Below are positions 50,061 to 58,758 of a stretch of 64,000 bases of DNA, in pieces. Within the stretch, counting starts at the first letter, position 1. Each line of letters begins with the position of its first letter. Location of the stretch: positions 1-64,000 of the forward strand of contig DWWH01000007.1 of assembly GCA_019119815.1 (NCBI GenBank), given 5' to 3'. Below the pieces are notes generated by a model. It was given only the letters and a program-made list of their open reading frames with translations, made no database searches and had not been told where the DNA came from. The stretch comes from Candidatus Eisenbergiella intestinipullorum. GTDB taxonomy: Bacteria; Bacillota; Clostridia; Lachnospirales; Lachnospiraceae. The position numbers were made by a program, and so were the translations under genes.

Positions 50061-50921
50061 ATGTTCTGGATAAGACTGAGGAGCAGCGTAATACTGGTGA
50101 TCGCCGCACTTGTTCTGCTCCTGACGGGAGGATGGGTGCTGGCGGCCGGACTGCTCGTCCTGTCTCTGATCGCATATCGGGAGCTGCTGTGCGCGGCGCA
50201 GACATGTCGGACGGCGGAGGAAGAAACGGATGCCGGAAAGAAGAAAAAGGGACGCTTCGGGGGGCTTTTCACCGTCGGGCTTCTGGGAGCGGCTGCCTAT
50301 TATGCGGCGCTTCTTCTGGGAACGGAGCCGGTTTACTGGCTGGGGATTCTGGGGCTTACCTTTCTGGGGATGATGGCGGTCTATGTGATCACCTTTCCCG
50401 CTCTGCAGGCCGGATCGGTGATGACCGCGTTCTTCTGCTTCTTTTACGGGCCGGTCCTGTTTTCCTTCGTGTGGCTGACCAGGCAGCTTCCGGGCGGCAT
50501 CTGCATGGTATGGCTGATCTTCATCAGTTCCTGGATCTGCGATACCTGCGCCTATCTGTCCGGAATGGCTTTCGGAAAGCACAGGCTGACTCCGGTGCTG
50601 AGCCCGAAGAAGTCGGTGGAGGGCGCTGTGGGCGGCGTGCTTGGCTCCGCGCTGGTGGGAGCGCTGTTCGGCCATCTGCTTTTAAACGGCATCTTTGAAG
50701 GACAGGAGATGGCGCTCATCAGTGCGGTGATCTGTGCGGCCGGAGCGGTAATCTCTCAGATTGGGGATCTGGCTGCTTCCGGCATCAAAAGAAACCATGG
50801 CATCAAGGACTACGGGAAGCTGATCCCCGGACACGGCGGGGTGATGGACCGGTTCGACAGCGTGCTGTTTACAGCGCCCATCATTTATTATTTGGCGATC
50901 CTTCTGATCCGGTTTGAATAG
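50061..50921 (+). CDS. cdsA: Phosphatidate cytidylyltransferase
   Basis: A 286-residue membrane enzyme making CDP-diacylglycerol from phosphatidate and CTP. About eight hydrophobic segments are seen. The CdsA signature lies near the C-terminus: SPKKSVEGAVGGVLGS, then KRNHGIKDYGKLIPGHGGVM and DRFDS with its metal-binding aspartates. GGAGGAAAAAT precedes the ATG. It lies between uppS and dxr in the standard order (14 nt to dxr). Confidence 0.95.
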   Translation: MFWIRLRSSVILVIAALVLLLTGGWVLAAGLLVLSLIAYRELLCAAQTCRTAEEETDAGKKKKGRFGGLFTVGLLGAAAYYAALLLGTEPVYWLGILGLTFLGMMAVYVITFPALQAGSVMTAFFCFFYGPVLFSFVWLTRQLPGGICMVWLIFISSWICDTCAYLSGMAFGKHRLTPVLSPKKSVEGAVGGVLGSALVGALFGHLLLNGIFEGQEMALISAVICAAGAVISQIGDLAASGIKRNHGIKDYGKLIPGHGGVMDRFDSVLFTAPIIYYLAILLIRFE

Positions 50922-50935
50922 AAGGGAGAATACGG

Positions 50936-52093
50936 ATGAAGAATATTGCAATCCTGGGTTCCACCGGCTCCATCGGGACCCAGACACTGGAGATCGTAAG
51001 AGAGAACCCGGACCTGCGGGTGAAAGGTCTTGCGGCGGGAAGAAATGCCGTTCTGATGGAAAAGCAGATCCGGGAGTTTTCGCCGGAAACCGCAGTGATG
51101 TGGAACGAGGAGGCGGCAAAGGAGCTAAAGGACAGGGTGAAGGACCTTCCTGTCCGGGTGCTGTGCGGCATGGAGGGCCTGCTGGAGCTGGCCTCCATGG
51201 ACGGGTATGAGGTGTTGGTGACAGCCGTGGTCGGTATGATCGGCATCCGCCCCACCATCGCGGCGATCGAAAGCAGGAAGACCATCGCTCTTGCCAACAA
51301 GGAAACACTGGTGACGGCGGGACATCTGATCATGCCTCTGGCAAAAAAATGCGGTGTGTCCATCCTTCCGGTGGACAGCGAGCACAGCGCCATTTTCCAG
51401 TCTCTGAACGGAGAGGACAAAAGCCGCCTGTCCAGGATCCTTCTCACCGCTTCCGGCGGACCCTTCCGGGGAAAAAGCAGACAGGAGCTTGCCGGGATGA
51501 CGGTGGAGGATGCGCTGAAGCATCCCAACTGGTCCATGGGAAAGAAGATCACCGTGGATTCCTCCACTCTGGTGAACAAGGCGCTGGAAGTGATGGAGGC
51601 CCGCTGGCTGTTCGATGTCAGCCTGGATCAGATCCAGGTGGTGGTCCATCCCCAGAGCATCATCCATTCCGCGGTGGAATATGTGGACGGCGCGGTGATC
51701 GCCCAGATGGGACTTCCGGACATGAAGCTTCCGATCCAGTACGCCCTGTTCTATCCGGACAGACGTCCCATGAGAGGGGAGAGGCTGGATCTGTTCCGGG
51801 TGGGGAGCCTTACCTTTGAAAGACCGGATACGGAGACCTTCCGCGGTCTGGCTCTGGGCCTGCGTGCGGCGAAAGAGGGCGGAAGCATGCCCACCGTATT
51901 CAATGCGGCGAATGAAAAGGCGGTAGCACTGTTTCTGGACCGCAGGATCGGCTTCCTGGAGATTGCGGAGCTGATCGAGCGGTGCATGGAGCATCACGTC
52001 AGGACCGAAAACCCTTCCGTGGAGCAGATCCTGCAGGCGGAAGCGGAAACCTGTGATTATATTGAACGCATAAAGGAGACTGAGATCCATTGA
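50936..52093 (+). CDS. dxr: 1-deoxy-D-xylulose-5-phosphate reductoisomerase
   Basis: A 385-residue MEP-pathway enzyme converting DXP to MEP with NADPH. The NADPH-binding ILGSTGSIGTQTLEI lies at the N-terminus; LANKETLVTAGHLIM near 120, VDSEHSAIFQSL near 145 (metal and substrate) and TASGGPFRG near 180 with the flexible loop are conserved. It provides isoprenoid precursors used by UppS. It overlaps rseP by 4 nt. Confidence 0.97.
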   Translation: MKNIAILGSTGSIGTQTLEIVRENPDLRVKGLAAGRNAVLMEKQIREFSPETAVMWNEEAAKELKDRVKDLPVRVLCGMEGLLELASMDGYEVLVTAVVGMIGIRPTIAAIESRKTIALANKETLVTAGHLIMPLAKKCGVSILPVDSEHSAIFQSLNGEDKSRLSRILLTASGGPFRGKSRQELAGMTVEDALKHPNWSMGKKITVDSSTLVNKALEVMEARWLFDVSLDQIQVVVHPQSIIHSAVEYVDGAVIAQMGLPDMKLPIQYALFYPDRRPMRGERLDLFRVGSLTFERPDTETFRGLALGLRAAKEGGSMPTVFNAANEKAVALFLDRRIGFLEIAELIERCMEHHVRTENPSVEQILQAEAETCDYIERIKETEIH

Positions 52094-53142
52094 CAACTGT
52101 ACTTCTGTTCATCATCGTTTTCAGCGTGATCGTCATCGCTCATGAACTGGGACATTTTCTCCTGGCGAAGGCGAACGGCATCACCGTGGTGGAGTTTTCC
52201 GTCGGCATGGGACCGAAGCTGCTCCACTTTGACAGAGGGGGGACCGAATATTCGCTGCGCCTGCTTCCCATAGGCGGAGCCTGTATGTTTGAGGGAGAAA
52301 ACGGCCTGGAGGAGGAGAAGGGATCGCTTTCTGCCGGAGCCTTTCCCAACGCGAAGGTGTGGGCCAGGATCTCCACAGTGTTTGCAGGGCCTTTCTTCAA
52401 CTTCCTTCTGGCTTATGTGTTCGCCATGTTCGTGGTGGCCTATGCGGGAAGCGACAGGCCGGTGATCCAGGACGTGATCGACGGCTATCCGGCCCAGGAG
52501 GCCGGCATGCAGAGCGGGGATGTGATCCTGAGGATGAACGGAGAGCGGATCTTCCTGGGCCGGGAAATTTCCCTGTATACCATGGCAAGCCCCGGGAAGA
52601 CCGTAACGGTGGAGTACCTGCGGGACGGGCAGAAGCATACGGCGACGCTGGTCCCGAAGTATGATGAGGAGGAAGGCAGCTACCTTCTGGGATTTCAGGG
52701 GTATGCGGAATATGTGGACTGCCGGAATGCCGGGATTTTCAAATATGCCTATTATGAGGTGCGCTACGGCCTGAAGATGACCGTCAAGAGCCTGGGAATG
52801 CTCCTGACCGGAAAGGCAGGCGTGGACGATATGGCCGGTCCTGTGGGAATGGCACAGATCATCGGGGAAGTGAAAGAGCAGGCAGCGCCCTACGGCCCGC
52901 TGGTGGTTGCCATCAACATGGTCAACCTGGCCATGCTCTTAAGCGTCAATCTGGGTGTGATCAACCTGCTGCCGCTGCCCGCCCTGGACGGAGGACGGCT
53001 GGTGTTTCTTCTGGTGGAGGCTGTGCGCGGAAAGCCTGTTCCTCCGGAAAAGGAGGGGATGGTGCATTTCGCAGGCTTTGTCCTTCTGATGGTCCTGATG
53101 GTATTTGTGATGTTCAACGACATTTCCCGGCTGATCGGATAG
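52090..53142 (+). CDS. rseP: RIP metalloprotease RseP (site-2 protease)
   Basis: A 350-residue membrane protease. The zinc-binding VIAHELGHFLLAKA motif lies in the first membrane segment; a PDZ domain (about 115-190) is followed by the second zinc site NLLPLPALDGGRLVF near 290. It cuts anti-sigma factors or signal-peptide remnants within the membrane. The start is TTG at 52090, overlapping the dxr stop as TTGA; AAAGGAG lies 12 nt upstream. This closes the rpsB-type block. Confidence 0.94.
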   Translation: MTTVLLFIIVFSVIVIAHELGHFLLAKANGITVVEFSVGMGPKLLHFDRGGTEYSLRLLPIGGACMFEGENGLEEEKGSLSAGAFPNAKVWARISTVFAGPFFNFLLAYVFAMFVVAYAGSDRPVIQDVIDGYPAQEAGMQSGDVILRMNGERIFLGREISLYTMASPGKTVTVEYLRDGQKHTATLVPKYDEEEGSYLLGFQGYAEYVDCRNAGIFKYAYYEVRYGLKMTVKSLGMLLTGKAGVDDMAGPVGMAQIIGEVKEQAAPYGPLVVAINMVNLAMLLSVNLGVINLLPLPALDGGRLVFLLVEAVRGKPVPPEKEGMVHFAGFVLLMVLMVFVMFNDISRLIG

Positions 53143-53181
53143 GATGACGGCCGGGAACGGACAGAGAAAAGGGGGATACGG

Positions 53182-54288
53182 ATGAAGAGGAGAGAGAAAA
53201 ACGAAACAGCCCTTTGCCCCGTGAAAAAAGACCGCTGCCTGCGGGCGGGAAGGCGCTTTGTGGCGGGACTTTGCGCGGCTTTTCTGGCGGCTGCGCTTCC
53301 GGCCGCAGGCGTGCGGGCGCAGGAGCTTCCGGCCGGATACGTGAGGAGCGTTTATACCAACGAGCCGGTGAGCGCGGCCCAGGCGGGACTGCGCCCCATT
53401 GCGGTGATGATGCCCACGGACAGGGCGGCGCAGCCTTCTTATGGGATCGGCCATGCCAAAGTGCTCTATGAGATCATGGAGGAAGGGAACATCTCCAGGC
53501 AGCTTGCCATCATCGACGACTGGCAGAGCCTTTCCCGGATCGGGAATATCAGAAGCTGCCGGGCCTACTACCTTCCCATCGCCACGGAATGGGATCCGAT
53601 CCTGATCCATTTCGGAGGCGTGTGGTACATGCGTGACCGGATCAGCCTGCCGGACATCAATAACCTGTCCGGTACCTATGAATACGGGACCGGAGGAAGC
53701 GCGCCGGGAGCGGACAAATTTTTCAGAAGCTCGGACAGGAAGGCTCCGCACAATGCCTATATCAGCGCGGAGGGCATTACGGAGGCCTGTGCCCAGCTGG
53801 GTTATTCCCTGACCATACGGCCGGAATATTACAGCCCCCGGCATTTTCACTTTGCGGAGGTGGAGAATACGCTGGAACAGTATGGGGCGGCGGCAGCGCC
53901 CGCGGGAACGATCGATCTGTCGGATATTTTTCCCTATACCCGGACCGGTTTCACCTACAATCCCTCCACCGGGCTGTATGACAAGACCATCCATGGAGGA
54001 GCCCACAAGGATGCCGACGGCACGCAGCTTTCCTTTGCCAATGTGATCGTGCAGAACGCATCCTGGGTGACGCTGGATGATAGCGGTTATCTGGCTTTTG
54101 CCAGTTACGACACCACACAGGACGGCTGGTACTTCACAAGAGGAAGGGGAATCCACATCACCTGGCAGAAAACGGCGGACTACAGCCCCACCCAGTACTT
54201 TGACGATGCGGGCAATGAGATCCAGCTGAACCAGGGAAAGACCTATATTGCGGTGGCACAGGCCGGAAGGCTTCCGGCATTCTCCTGA
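53182..54288 (+). CDS. DUF3048 domain exported protein
   Basis: A 368-residue protein. An N-terminal signal peptide is likely (residues about 25-48, FVAGLCAAFLAAALPAAGVRA). DUF3048 N- and C-terminal domains cover about 60-360: PIAVMMPTDRAAQPSYGIGHA and LSRIGNIRSCRAYYLPIA near the N-terminal part, and QDGWYFTRGRGIHITWQK near the end. No lipobox was seen. The family (YerB-like) has unknown function. It lies 39 nt after rseP and may be read with it. A terminator-like hairpin follows. Confidence 0.83.
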   Translation: MKRREKNETALCPVKKDRCLRAGRRFVAGLCAAFLAAALPAAGVRAQELPAGYVRSVYTNEPVSAAQAGLRPIAVMMPTDRAAQPSYGIGHAKVLYEIMEEGNISRQLAIIDDWQSLSRIGNIRSCRAYYLPIATEWDPILIHFGGVWYMRDRISLPDINNLSGTYEYGTGGSAPGADKFFRSSDRKAPHNAYISAEGITEACAQLGYSLTIRPEYYSPRHFHFAEVENTLEQYGAAAAPAGTIDLSDIFPYTRTGFTYNPSTGLYDKTIHGGAHKDADGTQLSFANVIVQNASWVTLDDSGYLAFASYDTTQDGWYFTRGRGIHITWQKTADYSPTQYFDDAGNEIQLNQGKTYIAVAQAGRLPAFS

Positions 54289-54301
54289 ACGAAATATCTG
54301 C

Positions 54302-54357
54302 GGCGGCGCGTCCCGATTTCCTGAAAATCTGCGCCGCCCGGCTTTCTTGTTTTTTCT
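54302..54357 (+). terminator. Candidate terminator after the DUF3048 gene
   Basis: GGCGGCGC at 54302-54309 pairs with GCGCCGCC at 54331-54338 around a 21-nt loop, followed by a T-rich stretch from 54343. The large loop and the 4-nt gap before the Ts make it moderate. Confidence 0.5.
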
Positions 54358-54370
54358 TAATTATGACTGA

Positions 54371-54397
54371 AAATATTTTCCCGGCCGGAAAATATTT
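54371..54397. repeat. Perfect 11-bp AT-rich palindrome upstream of the kinase gene
   Basis: AAATATTTTCC at 54371-54381 pairs with GGAAAATATTT at 54387-54397. It is followed by a strongly T-rich stretch (54398-54447). It could be a second terminator or a regulator site for the kinase gene at 54578. Confidence 0.6.
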
Positions 54398-54577
54398 CTT
54401 TTCATCTTTTCTAATTTTTCAAATTTTTTCATCTTTTCAATTCTTTTCAGAAAATCACGAAGCTCAAAGCAGGCGCCGGAAAGGCGGCTGGAATGAAGTG
54501 CTGCCCGTATGTGGAAAAATGCGCGCGGACGCCGGGGAACGTGTACAGGCGGACTGGCTGCGCGGAAAGGAGGAGGC

Positions 54578-55672
54578 ATGACGGCAGAACGGTACCGGAT
54601 CGTAAAAAAGCTTGGAGAAGGAGGGCGGGGACGGACCTATCTGGTGCGGGACAGGAAGCTGGGAAAACTCTGGGCGATGAAGGAATGGACCGAGGAATGC
54701 GGCGCGCAGGAGGAATTTACGATCCTGCGGGAGCTGGACAGCCCCTGTTTTCCCCGCATCGTGGAGTGCTTTCAGGAGAATGGCAGGCAGTATCTGATCA
54801 TGGACTGGATCAGAGGGATGACGCTGGAGGAAAGGCTGATGCAGGACGGACCTCTGGCGTGGCGGACGGCCGCCTCTTATGCGCTGCGGCTCTGCGGGGC
54901 GCTGGAGGTGCTGCACGGGGGAGAGCCGGCCATCCTTCACCTGGATCTGAAGCCTTCAAATATCATCCTGACGCAGGACGGCCCCAGGCTGATCGACTTC
55001 GGAAGCGCTGTTCTGGCAAAGACAGGAGAAGAAGAGACGGAGCGGATCTTTTCCGGAACGCCGGGGTTTGCGGCTCCGGAGCTGGAGGAGGAGCGGCGCG
55101 CGGATGTGAGGAGTGATATTTACGGCCTGGGAGCGGTGCTGTGGGTGATGCTGACAGGAAAGAAAAGGGAGAAAGGAGGGGAGCCGGGGGAACGGCCGGA
55201 AGGGATCCCGGACGCTCTGTGGGAAATCCTCAGGCGGGCTCTGAAGCAGGACCGGCGGGAACGCTTTGCGGATGCTGGTGAAATGAAGCGGGCGCTGGAA
55301 GAGCTGCTGGAACAGAAGGAAGGGGGAGACGGCAGGAACAAAAGGAGGTGGCCGGTGCTTTCTGCGGCAGTCCTCCTTGCCGTTCTGATGTCTTTGGCAG
55401 CCGCACTCGGACCGGCCGCGTTCCCGCAAGACAGGGCCGCGGCCGGAGAAGGGAGCAGGGCGGAGTCGGTGCACAAGGAGGCGCTCTGCTCCGGAAAGCG
55501 GATGGAAGCCTTTCTGAAGGGCTCCGTGTGGCGGCTTGTCTGGCAGGAGGAAAAGGGAACGCTCCTTGGCATGCGGCATTATCTGGGAGAGGCGCTGAGA
55601 AACGTGATGGATGGGGAGAAAAAGCTGTCGAAAAAAGCAGACGGCTTCCGCGGCCGATCTGCGGGATTCTGA
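54578..55672 (+). CDS. Serine/threonine protein kinase with one membrane segment
   Basis: A 364-residue Hanks-type kinase. Kinase domain about 1-255: GEGGRGRTY glycine loop near residue 16, the lysine in WAMKEW, HLDLKPSNI as catalytic loop near 125, IDFGS as DFG, and GTPGFAAPE as the activation segment end. A single hydrophobic segment (about 266-283, VLSAAVLLAVLMSLAAAL) anchors it, leaving a C-terminal 80-residue part of unknown function outside. No PASTA domains, unlike PrkC. The start at 54578 follows AAAGGAGGAGGC. The 3' end contains a Spo0A-type box of the next gene. Confidence 0.88.
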   Translation: MTAERYRIVKKLGEGGRGRTYLVRDRKLGKLWAMKEWTEECGAQEEFTILRELDSPCFPRIVECFQENGRQYLIMDWIRGMTLEERLMQDGPLAWRTAASYALRLCGALEVLHGGEPAILHLDLKPSNIILTQDGPRLIDFGSAVLAKTGEEETERIFSGTPGFAAPELEEERRADVRSDIYGLGAVLWVMLTGKKREKGGEPGERPEGIPDALWEILRRALKQDRRERFADAGEMKRALEELLEQKEGGDGRNKRRWPVLSAAVLLAVLMSLAAALGPAAFPQDRAAAGEGSRAESVHKEALCSGKRMEAFLKGSVWRLVWQEEKGTLLGMRHYLGEALRNVMDGEKKLSKKADGFRGRSAGF

Positions 55673-55701
55673 CAAAAAACGCGCCGGTCTGTCCGTATAA
55701 T
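55626..55701 (+). promoter_or_regulatory. Predicted Spo0A-controlled promoter of spoIIGA-sigE
   Basis: A perfect 0A box TGTCGAA lies at 55626-55632 inside the end of the kinase gene; a weaker TGACAAA lies at 55670-55676. A CTGACA -35-like hexamer at 55669-55674 and TATAAT at 55696-55701 are 21 bp apart, close to the unusually wide spacer of the Bacillus spoIIG promoter. Confidence 0.6.
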
Positions 55702-55727
55702 GGTCCCATACCTACAGGAGGTGAGAG

Positions 55728-56663
55728 GTGAAGTATATTGTCTGCATAGACCGTCTGTTTTTGATGCAGGCCGCACAGACGCTGGCGCTTCTCCTTCTGA
55801 CCGGGACCATTCTGAACCGGCGTGCGCCCTCAGCGGCTGCGTCCGCATTCCGGCTGATCCTGGGGTCAGGCGCGGAGGCGCTTTTTTTCTGTGCGGTATT
55901 TTTGCTGCCCGGAGCCGGGGCGCTTTTGAAGCGGCTTCTGCTGACCGCAGGGACCCTGGCGGGGCTCCTTTTTATCTTTCGCATCCGGTCGCCGGGCCTT
56001 CTGCTCCGGGCCGTCTGTATTTACTGTATGGCCGGCTTCCTGCTGGCCGGTTTTCTGTATGCGTTTCCCGCTTTTTGGCGGGAAAGCGCGGCGGTGCTTT
56101 CCGCTCTGGCGCTGATCCTGGCGGGGACAGCTTCCCTGGTCTGGAAGCGGGAGAAAAGGCGGCGGGAGCAGATGGTGGTGACGGCGGAGCTGATCGAGGG
56201 AAGAGTGAGGATCGTTACCGAAGCTTTGATCGACAGCGGGAACACGCTGTACGATCCGATCAGCGAGAGGCCGGTAAATGTGGTGGAGCGCAGCGTTCTG
56301 GAGGGAAGGATCGATCTGGAAAGGCCGGAGCGCTTCCGCCTGGTACCGTATCATACCCTGGGAGGCAGAGGACTGATGCAGGCGATCGAGATCGAGAGGC
56401 TGAAGGTGAAAAAAGAAGATCAGGAATTTCTTTTCGAGCATGTGCTCCTCGGCCTTTACAACGGAGAGGTGACGCAGAGCGGAAGCTACCGTCTGATCCT
56501 GCATCCCGCCCTTTTCCGGCAGCAGGCCGTGCACCGGAAGGGGAGCGGAAAGAGGAGACGAAAAAAGCTGCCTGAGGTCCGGGATACGAATGCCGCCGAA
56601 GGCGGCGGAAATGGAGGAAGACATGATACTGAAAGTGGCGATGCCGGGGAAAATACAGTTTAA
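55728..56663 (+). CDS. spoIIGA: Sigma-E processing peptidase SpoIIGA
   Basis: A 311-residue membrane protease. The N-terminal half has five hydrophobic segments (about 5-140); the C-terminal aspartic-protease domain carries [12 protein letters not shown] near residue 165, where the catalytic Asp lies. It removes the pro-sequence from SigE in the mother cell after a SpoIIR signal. The start is GTG at 55728 with AGGAGGTGAGAG upstream. It overlaps sigE by about 40 nt. The last 40 residues, Gly/Arg-rich, lie beyond the conserved domain. Confidence 0.92.
   Translation: MKYIVCIDRLFLMQAAQTLALLLLTGTILNRRAPSAAASAFRLILGSGAEALFFCAVFLLPGAGALLKRLLLTAGTLAGLLFIFRIRSPGLLLRAVCIYCMAGFLLAGFLYAFPAFWRESAAVLSALALILAGTASLVWKREKRRREQMVVTAELIEGRVRIVTEALIDSGNTLYDPISERPVNVVERSVLEGRIDLERPERFRLVPYHTLGGRGLMQAIEIERLKVKKEDQEFLFEHVLLGLYNGEVTQSGSYRLILHPALFRQQAVHRKGSGKRRRKKLPEVRDTNAAEGGGNGGRHDTESGDAGENTV
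56592..56606 (+). repeat. GCCGCC/GGCGGC hairpin before sigE
   Basis: GCCGCC at 56592-56597 pairs with GGCGGC at 56601-56606, then GGAAA and the ribosome site. It lies 17 nt before the sigE start, inside the end of spoIIGA. Confidence 0.65.
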
Positions 56664-57360
56664 GATCATCCGAAGGGACCCTGCTTTCCTGCTGCCGGGG
56701 CAGGGAGATATTCATTATATCGGAGGGGTGGAGGTCCTTCCTCCCCCACTGGAGGCTGACAAGGAAAGCGAGATCATAGGAGATCTGGGAACGGAATATG
56801 AAGACGAGGCGAAATCTGTCCTTATCGAACACAATCTGCGGCTGGTCGTCTACATAGCAAAAAAATTCGATAATACCGGGGTGGGCGTGGAGGATCTGAT
56901 CTCCATCGGGACCATCGGACTGATCAAGTCCATCAACACCTTCAAGCCGGATAAGAACATCAAGCTGGCTACCTATGCCTCCCGGTGCATCGAGAATGAG
57001 ATCCTCATGTACCTGCGCCGCAACAGCAAAACGCGCATGGAGGTATCCATCGACGAGCCGCTGAACGTGGACTGGGACGGAAATGAGCTCCTGCTTTCCG
57101 ACATCCTGGGAACGGATGAAGATGTGATCTACAGGGATATTGAGACGGAAGTGGAAAAAAGCCTTCTGATGAAGGCCATCGACCGGCTGACGGAACGGGA
57201 GAGAACGATCGTGAATCTGAGATTCGGTCTGAACAGTCCGGACGGACAGGAGATGACCCAGAAGGAGGTGGCTTCGCTTCTGGGGATTTCCCAGTCCTAT
57301 ATCTCCAGACTGGAAAAGAAGATCATGAAACGGCTCAGGCGGGAGATGGCGCGCGAATAG
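56623..57360 (+). CDS. sigE: Sporulation sigma factor SigE
   Basis: A 245-residue sigma factor made as a precursor. The N-terminal part (about residues 1-30, [20 protein letters not shown]) is the pro-region cut by SpoIIGA. Region 2 has [19 protein letters not shown] and [18 protein letters not shown]; region 4 has [22 protein letters not shown]. SigE is the first mother-cell sigma factor. The start at 56623 follows ATGGAGGAAGAC. It is in the conserved spoIIGA-sigE-sigG order. Confidence 0.97.
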   Translation: MILKVAMPGKIQFKIIRRDPAFLLPGQGDIHYIGGVEVLPPPLEADKESEIIGDLGTEYEDEAKSVLIEHNLRLVVYIAKKFDNTGVGVEDLISIGTIGLIKSINTFKPDKNIKLATYASRCIENEILMYLRRNSKTRMEVSIDEPLNVDWDGNELLLSDILGTDEDVIYRDIETEVEKSLLMKAIDRLTERERTIVNLRFGLNSPDGQEMTQKEVASLLGISQSYISRLEKKIMKRLRREMARE

Positions 57361-57460
57361 CGGGAATGAAGTTTCCAGATTTTACTTTTGCCGAAACGGT
57401 ATATTTGGGAGAAATTGTGAGAATTCTCTAATCATAGAAAATGAGATGGAGGATTCGTCA

Positions 57461-58240
57461 ATGGCACTGAACAAGGTGGAAATCTGCGGGGTAAATACTT
57501 CAAAGCTGACGGTGCTTTCCAATGAGGAGAAGGAAGAGCTTTTTGAGCGCATCCGGAAGGGAGATAAGGAGGCCAGGCAGCAGTACATCAAGGGCAACCT
57601 CCGTCTGGTCCTGAGCGTGATCAAGCGTTTTTCCGCAAGCAGCGAGAACGTGGACGATCTGTTTCAGATCGGCTGCATCGGTCTGATCAAGGCCATCGAC
57701 AACTTTGACCCGACCCTGAACGTGAAGTTCAGTACCTATGCCGTTCCCATGATCATCGGAGAGATCCGGAGATTCCTTCGGGACAACAGCGCCATCCGGG
57801 TGAGCCGTTCCCTGAAGGATACGGCCTACAAGGCGATCTATGCCAGGGAAAGCCTGATGAAGCAGAATCAGAAGGAGCCCACCATCGCGGAGGTGGCCAC
57901 GGAGATCGGTATCTCCAGACAGGATGTGGTATATGCCCTGGACGCCATCCAGAATCCGATGAGCCTTTACGAGCCGGTCTATACCGACGGCGGAGATACT
58001 CTCTACGTGATGGATCAGATCAGTGACAAGAAGAACCGGGAGGAGGCATGGGTGGAGAGCCTTTCTCTGAGCGAGGCCATGAAGCGGCTGAACGAGCGGG
58101 AGTACGAGATCATTTCCCTGCGCTTTTTCGAGGGGAAGACCCAGATGGAGGTGGCGCAGATCATCGGCATTTCCCAGGCGCAGGTCTCCAGACTGGAAAA
58201 AAACGCGCTGAAGGTGATGAAAAATTATCTGACCGCATAA
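57461..58240 (+). CDS. sigG: Sporulation sigma factor SigG
   Basis: A 259-residue late-forespore sigma factor. The N-terminus MALNKVEICGVNTSKLTVLS is diagnostic of SigG. Region 2 has QYIKGNLRLVLSVIKRFS and DDLFQIGCIGLIKAIDNFD; region 3 and the region 4 HTH (TQMEVAQIIGISQAQVSRLEK) follow. The start at 57461 has GGAGG eight nt upstream; an in-frame ATG at 57446 contains that site. The 100-nt gap from sigE should hold a SigF-type promoter, but I saw only a weak GTATA at 57399-57403. Confidence 0.97.
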   Translation: MALNKVEICGVNTSKLTVLSNEEKEELFERIRKGDKEARQQYIKGNLRLVLSVIKRFSASSENVDDLFQIGCIGLIKAIDNFDPTLNVKFSTYAVPMIIGEIRRFLRDNSAIRVSRSLKDTAYKAIYARESLMKQNQKEPTIAEVATEIGISRQDVVYALDAIQNPMSLYEPVYTDGGDTLYVMDQISDKKNREEAWVESLSLSEAMKRLNEREYEIISLRFFEGKTQMEVAQIIGISQAQVSRLEKNALKVMKNYLTA

Positions 58241-58341
58241 AGGAGCGGGAACGGGCGGAGGAACGTTCCCGCCCCTTTCTGCGTAAAATAGAGAGAAAGA
58301 AAAAGGAGCCCGGCCGCGGACGCTCCGGAAACGGGGACAAC

Positions 58342-58578
58342 ATGCTGTTTTCCGAACTGAAATGCAAGGATGTGATCAATCTGAGAGACTGCAGAAAGCT
58401 GGGAAACATCGCGGATCTGGAATTTGACGAATGCACAGGCTGCATCGGCAAGGTGATCGTGCCGGGAGGCGCGAAATGGAAATCCCTTTTCGGCTGCGAG
58501 GAAGGACGGGAGATCTGCTATAAGGACATAAAAAGGATCGGGCCGGACATCATCATCGTGGACCTGCCGGACTGCTGA
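58342..58578 (+). CDS. YlmC/YmxH family sporulation protein
   Basis: A 78-residue PRC-barrel-like protein (MLFSELKCKDVINLRDCRKL, then GNIADLEFDECTGCIGKVIV). YlmC/YmxH proteins are conserved next to sigG or in spore gene clusters and are thought to act in sporulation. Two cysteines near residue 35 (CTGC) could bind metal. The start at 58342 matches the family; a weak GGGGAC is the only ribosome site. It lies about 100 nt after sigG. Confidence 0.85.
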   Translation: MLFSELKCKDVINLRDCRKLGNIADLEFDECTGCIGKVIVPGGAKWKSLFGCEEGREICYKDIKRIGPDIIIVDLPDC

Positions 58579-58633
58579 AAGCGGAAGGCTCCTTTTGAAA
58601 ATCGGCCCTTCATGGACGGTTCTTCTTCTCCGG

Positions 58634-58662
58634 TTGACACCCCCAAAGCCCTCCGCTATAAT
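58634..58662 (+). promoter_or_regulatory. Consensus SigA promoter of nrdR
   Basis: A perfect TTGACA at 58634-58639 and a perfect TATAAT at 58657-58662 are 17 bp apart. The following leader is GC-rich and contains a hairpin. Confidence 0.85.
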
Positions 58663-58728
58663 TGAGAAAAGCGAAAAAAGGCGTTTTTTGGAAGGCCGGC
58701 GGGAACCGGCGGCCTGTGCCGCACAGAT

Positions 58729-58743
58729 GCCGCCTCCGGCGGC
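58729..58743 (+). repeat. GCCGCC/GGCGGC hairpin before nrdR
   Basis: GCCGCC at 58729-58734 pairs with GGCGGC at 58738-58743, then GGAAGGAGAGG. It lies 15 nt before the nrdR start and is nearly identical to the hairpins before sigE and GH127. Confidence 0.65.
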
Positions 58744-58758
58744 GGAAGGAGAGGAAAC

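Noticed and set aside
57399..57424. GTATA at 57399 as a SigF-type promoter for sigG
   Set aside because: The -10 pattern expected about 15-16 bp later is not present. It is mentioned only as a weak possibility.
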